From positions 1-35,774 of the forward strand of contig CAVYUG010000013.1 of the NCBI GenBank assembly GCA_963771655.1: 35,774 nt of DNA, written 5' to 3'. This stretch comes from JAWVFM01 sp963771655 (GTDB lineage Bacteria; Actinomycetota; Thermoleophilia; Solirubrobacterales; 70-9). The notes under the pieces were generated by a model. The model made no database searches. It worked only from the letters and a program-made list of their open reading frames with translations, and was not told the origin of the DNA. The position numbers and the translations under genes are program-made. Shown here in pieces: positions 23,101 through 29,513 of this stretch. Numbering within the stretch: position 1 is the first letter of the stretch; each line of letters begins with the position of its first letter.

Positions 23101-23258
23101 TCCAGCCTCTGTTCATCCTCAAGCCCGTCCTGACCTTCCCGTCCGGGGAGATCGCGACGCTCGCGGCGCTAGCGATCGGCGCGACGCTGGCCTCGGCGGC
23201 GGCCGCGGTCACCATCCTTCGACGCCTTAAACCGGTCGAGCTCCTGCGGGAGACCTGA
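20145..23258 (+). CDS. Large FtsX/MacB-type ABC permease with DUF11-like domain
   Basis: A 1,037-residue permease. The first helix (about 16-38, TLAALVGVTLGVGLFSGVLFF) is followed by a large extracytoplasmic domain to about residue 420. A three-helix FtsX block (about 425-545), middle helices (about 565-700), a second extracytoplasmic domain (about 715-905) and a last FtsX block (about 915-1030) follow. Within the first loop, residues about 74-165 read PGQTVTITLTVSNRGLQPAN, VVINDQPPSPLLYVPAS and LNIGTVPAKTAVRLRY. This is the DUF11 (surface-layer/adhesin beta-sandwich) pattern, which is unusual in a permease. The GTG start overlaps A2 by 8 bp. It is the channel or mechanotransmission subunit for lipids, peptides or surface lipoproteins. 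Its 3' end overlaps the convergent kinase by 32 bp. Confidence 0.85.
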   Translation: MLRYVWRELVRNPRRTLAALVGVTLGVGLFSGVLFFIEGSSASMTSRALAPLALDMQRVLTNPLGGGLRFTEHVSPGGSLRPGQTVTITLTVSNRGLQPANEVVINDQPPSPLLYVPASTTLDGKPVHDKGGGSPLAQGLARSGLNIGTVPAKTAVRLRYAARTHRPIRSVAGLKLRGTISTRENVVPTPANAPQQLNLSRLTARVGRIPGVGAADGLSFVDLPPGSLRAGGTTIRHPVRLFGFDRRYQQHYPSIRMASGSLGGRSAALSVEAARGLGAKPGSRVELRLPGRANPRSLPVSGVADLSQAKPLFYSRNSTKLEAFLYVPDSVIVSPATFKNVVIPAFQAAGAARGAALKSPPVQEVDVLVDRARLHSDPGAALAQTKAIAKSVKRIAPGQDYLIDNISNTLQVASADAVVGKRMFLFLGLPGVLLAAFLAAYAASILASAQRRERANLRLRGAGHRHLRRMLLYRTLAFASVGSIVGAGLGLLSVMAILGSSALFASSASSLLLTGFIAIGVGMLTTAVAMYLPGRRSLAHEVVEERAEMVVSPMPAWRRWRLDFLLLGGAALAEIIALRAGAFNAEPASVYVGRSSSLPSYLMLAPLVAWVAGMMLSVRIFDGVASRTPVPAPPRYGPLVGGTLARSLKRRSWVFVTGILGVGLVIAFGTSLAMFTATYNAAKAADARLTVGSDIKVTPSPLSSGKHPPGYASRLRVPGVAAVSPVAFKPENSIVFSKVNEDVKDLAAIDPGSFARVAPLSDSLFVDRTAAEAMAALRSDPRAILVDSQTADDLSINRGDSVKVLLARGTKRQALRRFRVVGLFDNFPGFPQGTNVVANLSYYDAATHAGKADFFLARATDPSHSGLTTAVGALRSGPASHDALTIDTTETSLNKDQSSLTALNVHGLLDLDSLYTLLMAATAIAIFVFGLMLQRRREYVVLLAQGMRNRELRVLVLGEAALTAVCGLAAGLLVGAGMAYLLVHVLQPLFILKPVLTFPSGEIATLAALAIGATLASAAAAVTILRRLKPVELLRET

Positions 23259-24612
23259 GACCCCAGTTGTCGACGGCCTCGAGCTCGATCCAGACGTCGG
23301 CGCCACCGCCGTCGGCGTTGCGGGCCATCGCCCGTCCCCCGTGGGCCCTCGCGATGGCGTCGACGATGGCGAGCCCAAGTCCGGCTCCCTCGCTCGAGCG
23401 CGCTGCGTCGGCCTGCCGAAAGCGCTCGAAGGCGTGGGGAAGGAACTCCGGCGGGAAGCCGGGACCGCGGTCGCTCACGTGGAGCTCGACGCGACCGTCG
23501 GTCGAGTCGGCCCACATGCGAACCGGTCCATCCCCGTAGCGCAACGCGTTCTCCAGCAAATTGCCGAGCGCCTGCTCGACGCGCGTGGGGTCGGCCCGCA
23601 CCGCCACACCGCCGGCGTCGTCCACGACCACCTTGCGTCCGACCTCTGCCGCGCGAGCGTTCGTGCGGCCGCGTGCGGCGGCGAACAGGTCGGCCACCCC
23701 GATCGTAGTCGGCGCGAGCCCGAGCTCTTGTTCGTCGGAGCGAGCGAGGACCAGCAGGTTCTCGGCGAGATTGGAGAGCCGGTCGACCTGCTCGACCCCG
23801 GAGGCAAGAGCGGCGCGAAGCTCCTCGTTCGTCGCACCGTAGCGAAGGGCGAGCTCGAGCTCCGTCTTGTGGACCGCAAGCGGCGTCCGCAGCTCATGAC
23901 TCGCGTCGTCGACGAAGGCTCGCTCGCGATCGATTGCCGCCCGAAGCCGGTCGAGCATCTCGTTCAGGGTCTCCCCGAGCCGGTGCAGCTCGTCGCGCGC
24001 CGGCGGCATCGGGAGGCGCTGCGCGGACCCCGCCGCTGAGACGTCGGCTGCGCGGCTGCGCATTGCCTCGACCGGGCGCAGCGCGGCGCCGACGGTCCAG
24101 TAGGCGGCGAGCGAACTGAGCAGCAATGCCACAGGGCCTCCGATGAGCGCCAGGGCGAGCAGGCGGCTCAGCGCTTCGTCGCGGCTGCGGACCGATTCGC
24201 CCACGACCCCGACGAGGTGATGCCGTTCGAACACGAACGGTCGAGCGAGCAACCGCTCGCCCTCCGGGCTGCCCGGGAAGCTCGAGGGCTCGACCGTGAG
24301 GCCGGCGCTTCGAGCGGTTCGCAGCTCCTTGGTGCTCAGAACTGGTCGCCTCGACGGCTGGGCCCTGGAATCGAACAGCCGACCGGACGAGGTCAAGACT
24401 TGCGCGAAGGCGTCGGGGCGGGCATCCAGGGCGCTGCGCGCTGCCTCCCCGAGGCCGACGTCGCTGACGCGGATCTCGGCGATCAGCCCGTGGGCGCGTG
24501 AGCGCAGGTGCTGGTCGATCGAGCTGTTGAGCGACGCCTCGAGACGCAGGTACAGGTAGAGACCGGTTGCAAACAGGACCGCGGCCATCATCGCCGCGAA
24601 GATCAACGTCAC
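23227..24612 (-). CDS. Sensor histidine kinase HK3
   Basis: At least 461 residues. TM1 (LIFAAMMAAVLFATGLYLYL), a loop of about 125 residues with a DARPDAFAQVLTSSGRLFDSRA segment (shown for position, PAS-like pattern shared with HK2 and HK4), TM2 (LALIGGPVALLLSSLAAYWTV), HAMP, H-box DASHELRTPLAV, N-box LLENALRYGDG, G1 DRGPGFPPEF and G2 GAGLGLAIVDAI are all intact. The first GTG is at 24612. The conserved N-terminus LSRLPIKLR extends to a CTG at 24639 that overlaps the RR3 stop codon, which may be the true start. Partner of RR3. The 3' end overlaps the permease gene on the other strand by 32 bp. Confidence 0.92.
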   Translation of the reverse strand: MTLIFAAMMAAVLFATGLYLYLRLEASLNSSIDQHLRSRAHGLIAEIRVSDVGLGEAARSALDARPDAFAQVLTSSGRLFDSRAQPSRRPVLSTKELRTARSAGLTVEPSSFPGSPEGERLLARPFVFERHHLVGVVGESVRSRDEALSRLLALALIGGPVALLLSSLAAYWTVGAALRPVEAMRSRAADVSAAGSAQRLPMPPARDELHRLGETLNEMLDRLRAAIDRERAFVDDASHELRTPLAVHKTELELALRYGATNEELRAALASGVEQVDRLSNLAENLLVLARSDEQELGLAPTTIGVADLFAAARGRTNARAAEVGRKVVVDDAGGVAVRADPTRVEQALGNLLENALRYGDGPVRMWADSTDGRVELHVSDRGPGFPPEFLPHAFERFRQADAARSSEGAGLGLAIVDAIARAHGGRAMARNADGGGADVWIELEAVDNWGLRSPAGARPV

Positions 24613-24635
24613 CCGGAGCTTGATCGGCAGCCGGC

Positions 24636-25316
24636 TCAGCGTCCACCGTCCTGTCGGAGCCGGTAACCGGCGCCGCGCACGGTCTCGATGCTCTCAACGC
24701 CGAACGGCCGATCGACTTTCACCCGAAGCAGGCGGATATAGGAGTCGACGATGTTCGACCGATTCTCGTAGCTGTAGTCCCACGCGTGCTCGAGAAGGTC
24801 GAACCGAGAGAGCACCTGCCCGGGCCGTCGCATGAAGATCTCGAGCAGCGAGAACTCCTTGGGCGAGAGCGTGAGCTCGGTCTCGCTGCGCCAGGCACGA
24901 TGCTGCGCTGGATCTAGCCGGAGATCACCGATGCGAAGCTCCGTCGGCCGCTCGATCGGGCCCCGCCGAACCAGTGCCCGCAGCCTGGCGAGCAGCTCGG
25001 CGTAGGAGAACGGCTTGCTCAAATAGTCGTCGGCCCCGCTGTCGAGGCCGGCCACGCGATCACGGACCGCGTCGCGGGCCGTGAGCATGAGAACGGGTGA
25101 CCAGACGGCCTTTCCGCGGAGCTGACGGCAGACGTCGAACCCGTCGACGCCGGGGAGCATCACGTCCAGGATCACCGCGTCGTAGTCGGTCGCCGCCGCC
25201 ATCCAGAGGGCGTCATCGCCCGTCGTCGCGATGTCCGCGGCCATTCCCTCTTTCCGAAGCCCGCGTTGAATGAGCGAGGCCATCCTCACCTGGTCCTCAA
25301 CGATCAGGACGCGCAT
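24636..25316 (-). CDS. OmpR-family response regulator RR3 (MprA/TcrA-like)
   Basis: A 226-residue regulator. VEDQ (Glu7, Asp8), phospho-acceptor Asp51 in ILDVMLPGVDGFD, Thr in MLTARDA and Lys in DDYLSKPFS are present. The winged helix spans about 125-222, ending VRGAGYRLRQDGG. It is close in sequence to RR2 and RR4, so the three may share operator preference. ATG 25316 has GAGG 8 nt upstream. Transcribed divergently from RR4, each with its own operator in the 107-bp gap. Confidence 0.94.
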   Translation of the reverse strand: MRVLIVEDQVRMASLIQRGLRKEGMAADIATTGDDALWMAAATDYDAVILDVMLPGVDGFDVCRQLRGKAVWSPVLMLTARDAVRDRVAGLDSGADDYLSKPFSYAELLARLRALVRRGPIERPTELRIGDLRLDPAQHRAWRSETELTLSPKEFSLLEIFMRRPGQVLSRFDLLEHAWDYSYENRSNIVDSYIRLLRVKVDRPFGVESIETVRGAGYRLRQDGGR

Positions 25317-25333
25317 CGCAGCCTCATTCGGAG

Positions 25334-25366
25334 AGCTTCCAAAGCTAACGTGAAAGGGAGATGAAA
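25334..25366 (-). promoter_or_regulatory. PHO-box-like operator and -10 of RR3
   Basis: On the minus strand TTTCATCTCCC (from 25366) and TTTCACGTTAG (from 25355) are 11 bp apart. GAAGCT (25339-25334) begins 16 nt after the second unit start. This leaves a short leader with GAGG before the ATG at 25316. Confidence 0.7.
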
Positions 25367-25383
25367 GCCGAACTTCGGCGCGG

Positions 25384-25416
25384 GTTCATCTGACGTTCAT
25401 GAACATTCGCGACGCT
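25384..25416 (+). promoter_or_regulatory. PHO-box-like operator and -10 of RR4
   Basis: GTTCATCTGAC (25384) and GTTCATGAACA (25395) are 11 bp apart. GACGCT (25411-25416) begins 16 nt after the second unit start, and the ATG follows 7 nt after the -10. The layout is identical to RR2, including the same -10 hexamer, and again suggests a leaderless message. Confidence 0.7.
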
Positions 25417-25423
25417 TGCCGGC

Positions 25424-26101
25424 ATGCGGGTTCTTCTCGTCGAAGACCAGCCGAAGATGGCCTCGCTGCTGCGGCGGGGGATCCGCGATGGCGGGCACGC
25501 GGCCGACATCGCGGCGAGCGGCGAGGAGGCCCTGGAGATGGCCGGCACCGTCGACTACGAGGCGGTCGTGCTCGATGTCATGCTCCCGGGGATCGACGGC
25601 TTCGAGACGTGCCGTCGCCTGCGGCAGGCCGGGGTTTGGGCGCCGGTGCTGATCTTGACCGCCCGCGACTCGGTTGCCGACCGGGTAGCCGGCCTTGACG
25701 GCGGCGCCGATGACTACCTTGTGAAGCCCTTCTCGTTCGCCGAGCTCTTGGCGCGCCTACGGGCACTCGTTCGGCGAACGCCGGAGGCGCGGCCGGCAAT
25801 CCTCGAGGCGGCGGGCCTGCGGCTCGACCCCGCCAGCCGCAGGGTTTGGCGCGGCGAGGTGGAGGTCGGCCTTTCGCCGAAGGAGTTCACGCTGCTTGAG
25901 AGCCTGATGCGCCGTCCGGGCGAGGTGCTGTCGCGCTACCAGCTCCTCGAGCACGCCTGGGATTACGAGTACGAAAACCGCTCGAACGTCGTCGACGTCC
26001 ACGTTCGCAGGCTGCGCCAGAAGCTCGACGAGCGGTTCGACGTCGAGACGATCGAGACGGTTCGCGGCTCCGGCTACCGGATCCGCTCGGACTCGCCCTG
26101 A
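25424..26101 (+). CDS. OmpR-family response regulator RR4 (MprA/TcrA-like)
   Basis: A 225-residue regulator with VEDQ (Glu7, Asp8), phospho-acceptor Asp51 in VLDVMLPGIDGFE, Thr in LTARDS and Lys in DYLVKPFS. The winged helix is about 125-222 with SRYQLLEHAWDYEYENRSN, VHVRRLRQKL and the wing VRGSGYRIR. ATG 25424 is 7 nt after a -10 hexamer with no ribosome binding site. It is co-transcribed with HK4, whose start follows the stop by 4 nt, and lies upstream of the second lipoprotein-ATPase-ATPase-permease module, its likely target. Confidence 0.94.
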   Translation: MRVLLVEDQPKMASLLRRGIRDGGHAADIAASGEEALEMAGTVDYEAVVLDVMLPGIDGFETCRRLRQAGVWAPVLILTARDSVADRVAGLDGGADDYLVKPFSFAELLARLRALVRRTPEARPAILEAAGLRLDPASRRVWRGEVEVGLSPKEFTLLESLMRRPGEVLSRYQLLEHAWDYEYENRSNVVDVHVRRLRQKLDERFDVETIETVRGSGYRIRSDSP

Positions 26102-26105
26102 CCGG

Positions 26106-27455
26106 ATGCCGATCAAGGCCCGGCTCACCCTCGTCTTCGCCCTGGCGATGGCGCTCGTCCTCACCGCCGCCGGGCTCTTCGTCTACCTGCGGTTCCGCGC
26201 CGAGCTGAACGCCTCTGTCGACGCCACCCTCCGTTCGCGTGCCGCCCAGGTCGCGTCGCTCGCCGCCAGGCAGCCGTCGAGCCGCGGCCGCGTGGAGTCG
26301 CTGGGCGGCGTGGGCGAGACGATCGCCCAGGTCGTCGACTCGAAGGGCCGCCTGCTCGCCGGCACGCGCGGCTCCACCTCCAGCCCGCTCGTGGAGCGAA
26401 GCCAGCTTCCGTCGCGCGGGTCGGGTCCGTCGTTCCTCAACGCGGAGGTGCCCGACGCCGAGGGTGCCACCCGGTTGATCGTCGAACCGGCGGCGGGCTC
26501 TCAGGGCGCGCTCTACGCCGTCGCCGGCGCCTCGCTGAGCGACCGCGACGACGCGCTCAGCGACCTTCTCACCCCGCTCGTCATCGGTGGCCTCGCCGCC
26601 CTCGCGCTCGCGTCGCTCGCCGGCTACCGTCTCGCCGCTGGGGCGCTGCGGCCGGTCGAGGCGATGCGAAGCCGTGCCGCCGAGATCTCCCACCTCGGTG
26701 GCGGGCCGCTCCCTGTTTCGGATCGCTCCGATGAGATCGGGCGGCTCGGGACCACCCTCAACGAGATGCTCGCCCGCCTCGACGCCGCGATCGAGCACGA
26801 GCGGGAGTTCATCGCCGATGCCAGCCACGAGCTCCGCTCGCCGCTCACGGTTCTTCGCGGTGAGCTCGAGCTGGCCAGGGCCGAGGGTCGGACCGCCGCC
26901 GAACTTCGGACGGCGGTCGCATCGGCCGCCGACGAGACCGACCGGCTGTGCCGCCTCGCAGATGACATGCTCCTGATCGCACGCTCGCAGGACGGCGAGC
27001 TCCCGCTACGGGTTGAAGACCTCGACACGGAGGATCTGCTCAGCAGCGTCGCGAGACGGTTTGCCGCCCAGGCGAAGGACCGGGACCGGGCGATCACCTT
27101 CGACGTGGGGGACGACCCGGCTCTCCGGGGCGATCGCACTCGACTCGAGCAAGCCATCGGGAACCTCGTCGACAACGCGCTGCGACACGGGGCGGGCGAG
27201 ATCAGCCTCTCGTCGAGGTCGATTGACGGCATCGCCCGGATCGCGGTCCACGACGGCGGGCCCGGCTTCCCACCCGGCTTCATCGGCCGGGCGTTCGAGC
27301 GCTTCTCGCGCGCCGATGAGGGACGGGGTCAGTCCGGCACCGGGCTCGGCCTCGCCATCGTCGAGATGATCGCGCGCGCACATGGCGGCACGGCCGCGGT
27401 CGCGAACGATCCAGGCGGTGGGGCCTCGGCCTGGATCGAGCTACCGGCCGCCTGA
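26106..27455 (+). CDS. Sensor histidine kinase HK4
   Basis: A 449-residue kinase. TM1 (LVFALAMALVLTAAGLFVYL, about 9-28), a loop of about 130 residues containing ETIAQVVDSKGRLLAGT, TM2 (LVIGGLAALALASLAGYRL, about 158-176), HAMP (about 180-232), H-box DASHELRSPLTV with His near 240, N-box LVDNALRHG, G1 HDGGPGFPPGF and G2 GTGLGLAIVEMI. All catalytic boxes are intact. The ATG is used here at the place where HK2 and HK3 have CTG. Partner of RR4. The stop is 3 nt before the operator of the next operon. Confidence 0.94.
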   Translation: MPIKARLTLVFALAMALVLTAAGLFVYLRFRAELNASVDATLRSRAAQVASLAARQPSSRGRVESLGGVGETIAQVVDSKGRLLAGTRGSTSSPLVERSQLPSRGSGPSFLNAEVPDAEGATRLIVEPAAGSQGALYAVAGASLSDRDDALSDLLTPLVIGGLAALALASLAGYRLAAGALRPVEAMRSRAAEISHLGGGPLPVSDRSDEIGRLGTTLNEMLARLDAAIEHEREFIADASHELRSPLTVLRGELELARAEGRTAAELRTAVASAADETDRLCRLADDMLLIARSQDGELPLRVEDLDTEDLLSSVARRFAAQAKDRDRAITFDVGDDPALRGDRTRLEQAIGNLVDNALRHGAGEISLSSRSIDGIARIAVHDGGPGFPPGFIGRAFERFSRADEGRGQSGTGLGLAIVEMIARAHGGTAAVANDPGGGASAWIELPAA

Positions 27456-27457
27456 CC

Positions 27458-27491
27458 GTTCATCGGGCGTTCATCGGGGGGCTCGTAGAAA
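27458..27491 (+). promoter_or_regulatory. PHO-box-like operator and -10 of the second exporter operon
   Basis: GTTCATCGGGC (27458) and GTTCATCGGGG (27469) match each other in 10 of 11 positions, the best repeat in the window. TAGAAA (27486-27491) follows at 17 nt as a possible -10. Confidence 0.65.
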
Positions 27492-27526
27492 GGGCCGTGA
27501 TGACGGCGAACGAGAGGAGCAGGCAG

Positions 27527-28129
27527 ATGCGACCGAGGCGGAGGAATGCGGTCCCGGCGGCCGTGGTGGTGGCGGTGATCATCGGTGGCGCCGCGGGCTG
27601 TGGGAGCTCCGGCTCGTCGAGCTCGGCCAGCTCGGGGGCCGGCACGTCGGCGGCGGAGGCGACGGCGGCAGCGACGGGTGACATCCCCGACAACCAGGTC
27701 TTCCTCACCTATCGCAACAAAGCCGGGGGCTACTCGCTCAAGTACCCGGAGGGCTGGACCCGCAAGGTCAGTGGAACCTCGACCACCTTCACCGACAAGG
27801 GCAACTCGATCACGGCGACCGTCAACTCAGGACCTGCTCCGACGACGGCATCGGTCTCGAGCCAGCTCGCCGTGCTCAAGAAGTCCAATCCGACGCTTAA
27901 GGCCGGCAAGCCCCAGCAGGTCAAGATCAACGGCGCCCCGGTGATCAAGGTCACCTACACGGCGCAAGGCGCCAAGGACCCCGTGACGGGCAAGCGGTTG
28001 CTGATCATCACCGACCGCTACGAGTACTCGAAGGCCGGCAAGGTGGCGGTCCTCGACCTGGCGACGCCGAAGGGTGTCGACAACGTTGATGCCTATCGCC
28101 TGATCAGCCAGAGCTTCAAGTGGCAGTAA
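27527..28129 (+). CDS. Lipoprotein with PsbP-like domain
   Basis: A 200-residue lipoprotein with lipobox AAGC (Cys25), a Ser/Ala-rich linker (about 26-55) and a C-terminal domain: GGYSLKYPEGWTRKVSGTS, TFTDKGNSITATVN, VIKVTYTAQG, LLIITDRYEYSKAGKVAVLD and AYRLISQSFKW. The Y-P-x-G-W opening and the closing ...I..SFk strand are typical of the PsbP/DUF1795 fold. The start at 27527 follows GAGGAG at 8 nt; starts at 27497 or 27500 would be leaderless and fit the promoter spacing, so the start is uncertain. It overlaps the next ATPase by 10 bp. It takes the position of the lipoprotein in the first module but belongs to a different family. Probable exporter accessory or ligand-binding subunit. Confidence 0.8.
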   Translation: MRPRRRNAVPAAVVVAVIIGGAAGCGSSGSSSSASSGAGTSAAEATAAATGDIPDNQVFLTYRNKAGGYSLKYPEGWTRKVSGTSTTFTDKGNSITATVNSGPAPTTASVSSQLAVLKKSNPTLKAGKPQQVKINGAPVIKVTYTAQGAKDPVTGKRLLIITDRYEYSKAGKVAVLDLATPKGVDNVDAYRLISQSFKWQ

Positions 28130-28854
28130 GCGGGCGGCTCGCGGTAGAGAGCCTCTACGAGGAGCCGGAGGGGTCGGAGGCCATCGCCTGGCCGGCCTTG
28201 AAGCTCGGCGACGTCTTCAAGATCTTCCGCTCCGGCCCAGTCGAGACGGTGGCGCTGCGCGGGGTCGACCTCGAGGTGGAGTCGGGCTCGTTCACCGCCA
28301 TCCTTGGTCCGTCGGGCTCCGGCAAGAGCACGCTCTTGGCGCTGGCGGCCGGCCTCGAGGTGCCCTCGGCAGGTGAGGTTCGGGTGGCTGGGACGTCGCT
28401 CGGCCTGCTCGACGAGGACCAGTTGGCCGCGTTCCGCGCCCGTGATGTCGCGATCGTCTTCCAGAGCGACAACCTCTGGAACGCACTCTCGGCCCTCGAC
28501 AACGTCTCGGTGGCGCTCATGATCGCGGGGGTGGACGACATCGGGATCCGGGCCCGCGAGGCGCTCACCGAGGTTGGGCTCGGCCACCGCCTCGACCATC
28601 GACCTGCTGAGCTCTCGGGCGGCGAGCAGCAGCGCGTTGCGATCGCCGCAGCCGCGGCGCGCAGGGCGCCGCTCTTGCTCGCCGACGAGCCGACGGGTGA
28701 GCTCGACTCGGCCAGCGAGAGGGAGGTGCTCGACGCGCTCGCGCGCATCCGCCGGACCTACGGCACCACCATCGTCGCGGCGACCCACTCCGAGCGGGTC
28801 GCCGCCGCCGCCGACTTCGTCGTGGAGGTCTCGAACGGGCGGGTGGTGAGTTGA
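28120..28854 (+). CDS. ABC transporter ATPase B1 (MacB/LolD type)
   Basis: A 244-residue subunit with a 25-residue N-terminal extension before the first strand (LKLGDVFKIFRSGPVETVALRG, shown for position). Walker A GPSGSGKST, Q-loop VFQSDN, signature LSGGEQQRVAIA, Walker B LLLADEPTGELD and switch His in AATHSE are intact. The GTG start at 28120 lies inside the 3' end of the PsbP-like gene. Its stop TGA overlaps the ATG of the next gene. Pairs with B2 and the permease at 29510. Confidence 0.9.
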   Translation: MAVSGRLAVESLYEEPEGSEAIAWPALKLGDVFKIFRSGPVETVALRGVDLEVESGSFTAILGPSGSGKSTLLALAAGLEVPSAGEVRVAGTSLGLLDEDQLAAFRARDVAIVFQSDNLWNALSALDNVSVALMIAGVDDIGIRAREALTEVGLGHRLDHRPAELSGGEQQRVAIAAAAARRAPLLLADEPTGELDSASEREVLDALARIRRTYGTTIVAATHSERVAAAADFVVEVSNGRVVS

Positions 28855-29513
28855 TGGCGTCCCGACGGCTCGCTCATTCGCGCGAGCGGGGTAACCGTCC
28901 GCTACGGACGGGGACCCGCGACGGTGGTCGCCCTCGACGGCGTCGACTTCGCGATCGACGACGGCGAGCGGGCTGCCCTGTGGGGGCCGTCCGGTTCGGG
29001 CAAGACCACCCTGCTCCACGTCCTGGCGGGGCTGACGAAGCCATCGAGCGGGACGGTCGAGACGCGAGCCGGCGCGGCGCCGGCGTTCGTCTTCCAGGGG
29101 GCCAACCTGCTGCCGACGTTCACCGCGCTCGAGAACGTCGCCTTCGCCGCAGCCGTCGTCGGCGGGACAGCCAACGGCAATGGCCTTTCCGCGGAGGATT
29201 TGTTGAAGGTGGTGGGGCTGGGGGCCAAGCCCGACGCGCTTCCCGCCGAGCTCTCGGGCGGCGAGGCGCAGCGCGTGGCGATCGCGAGGGCCCTCGCGCA
29301 GCGTCCCGCATTGGTGCTGTGCGACGAGCCGACCGGCCATCTCGACTCCGACACCGGGCGTCGCGTGCTCGATGTCATCGACGCCCTTCAGGAACGCCTG
29401 GGATTCGCGCTCGTCACGGCGACCCACGACGCCGGCGTCGCCTCGCGCTTCGAGCGGCGGGTCGAGATGGCCGATGGTCGAGTGCGGGCGCGCGAGGGGC
29501 GATGGCGCTATGA
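28854..29513 (+). pseudogene. ABC transporter ATPase B2, two apparent compensating frameshifts
   Basis: The protein body reads SLIRASGVTVRYGRGPATVV, Walker A GPSGSGKTT, VFQGAN, signature LSGGEAQRVAIA, Walker B LVLCDEPTGHLD and switch His in TATHDA in one frame (28863 to about 29490). That frame has no start codon before GTG 28924 and no stop near the permease. The natural start (ATG 28854, overlapping the B1 stop) and natural stop (TGA 29511-29513, overlapping the permease ATG) lie together in another frame. Indels near 28860 and in a G-run near 29496-29499 would restore one 220-residue protein. Sequence error in G/C runs is the simplest explanation. As written, only a GTG 28924 form lacking the first strand could be made. 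Confidence 0.75.
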
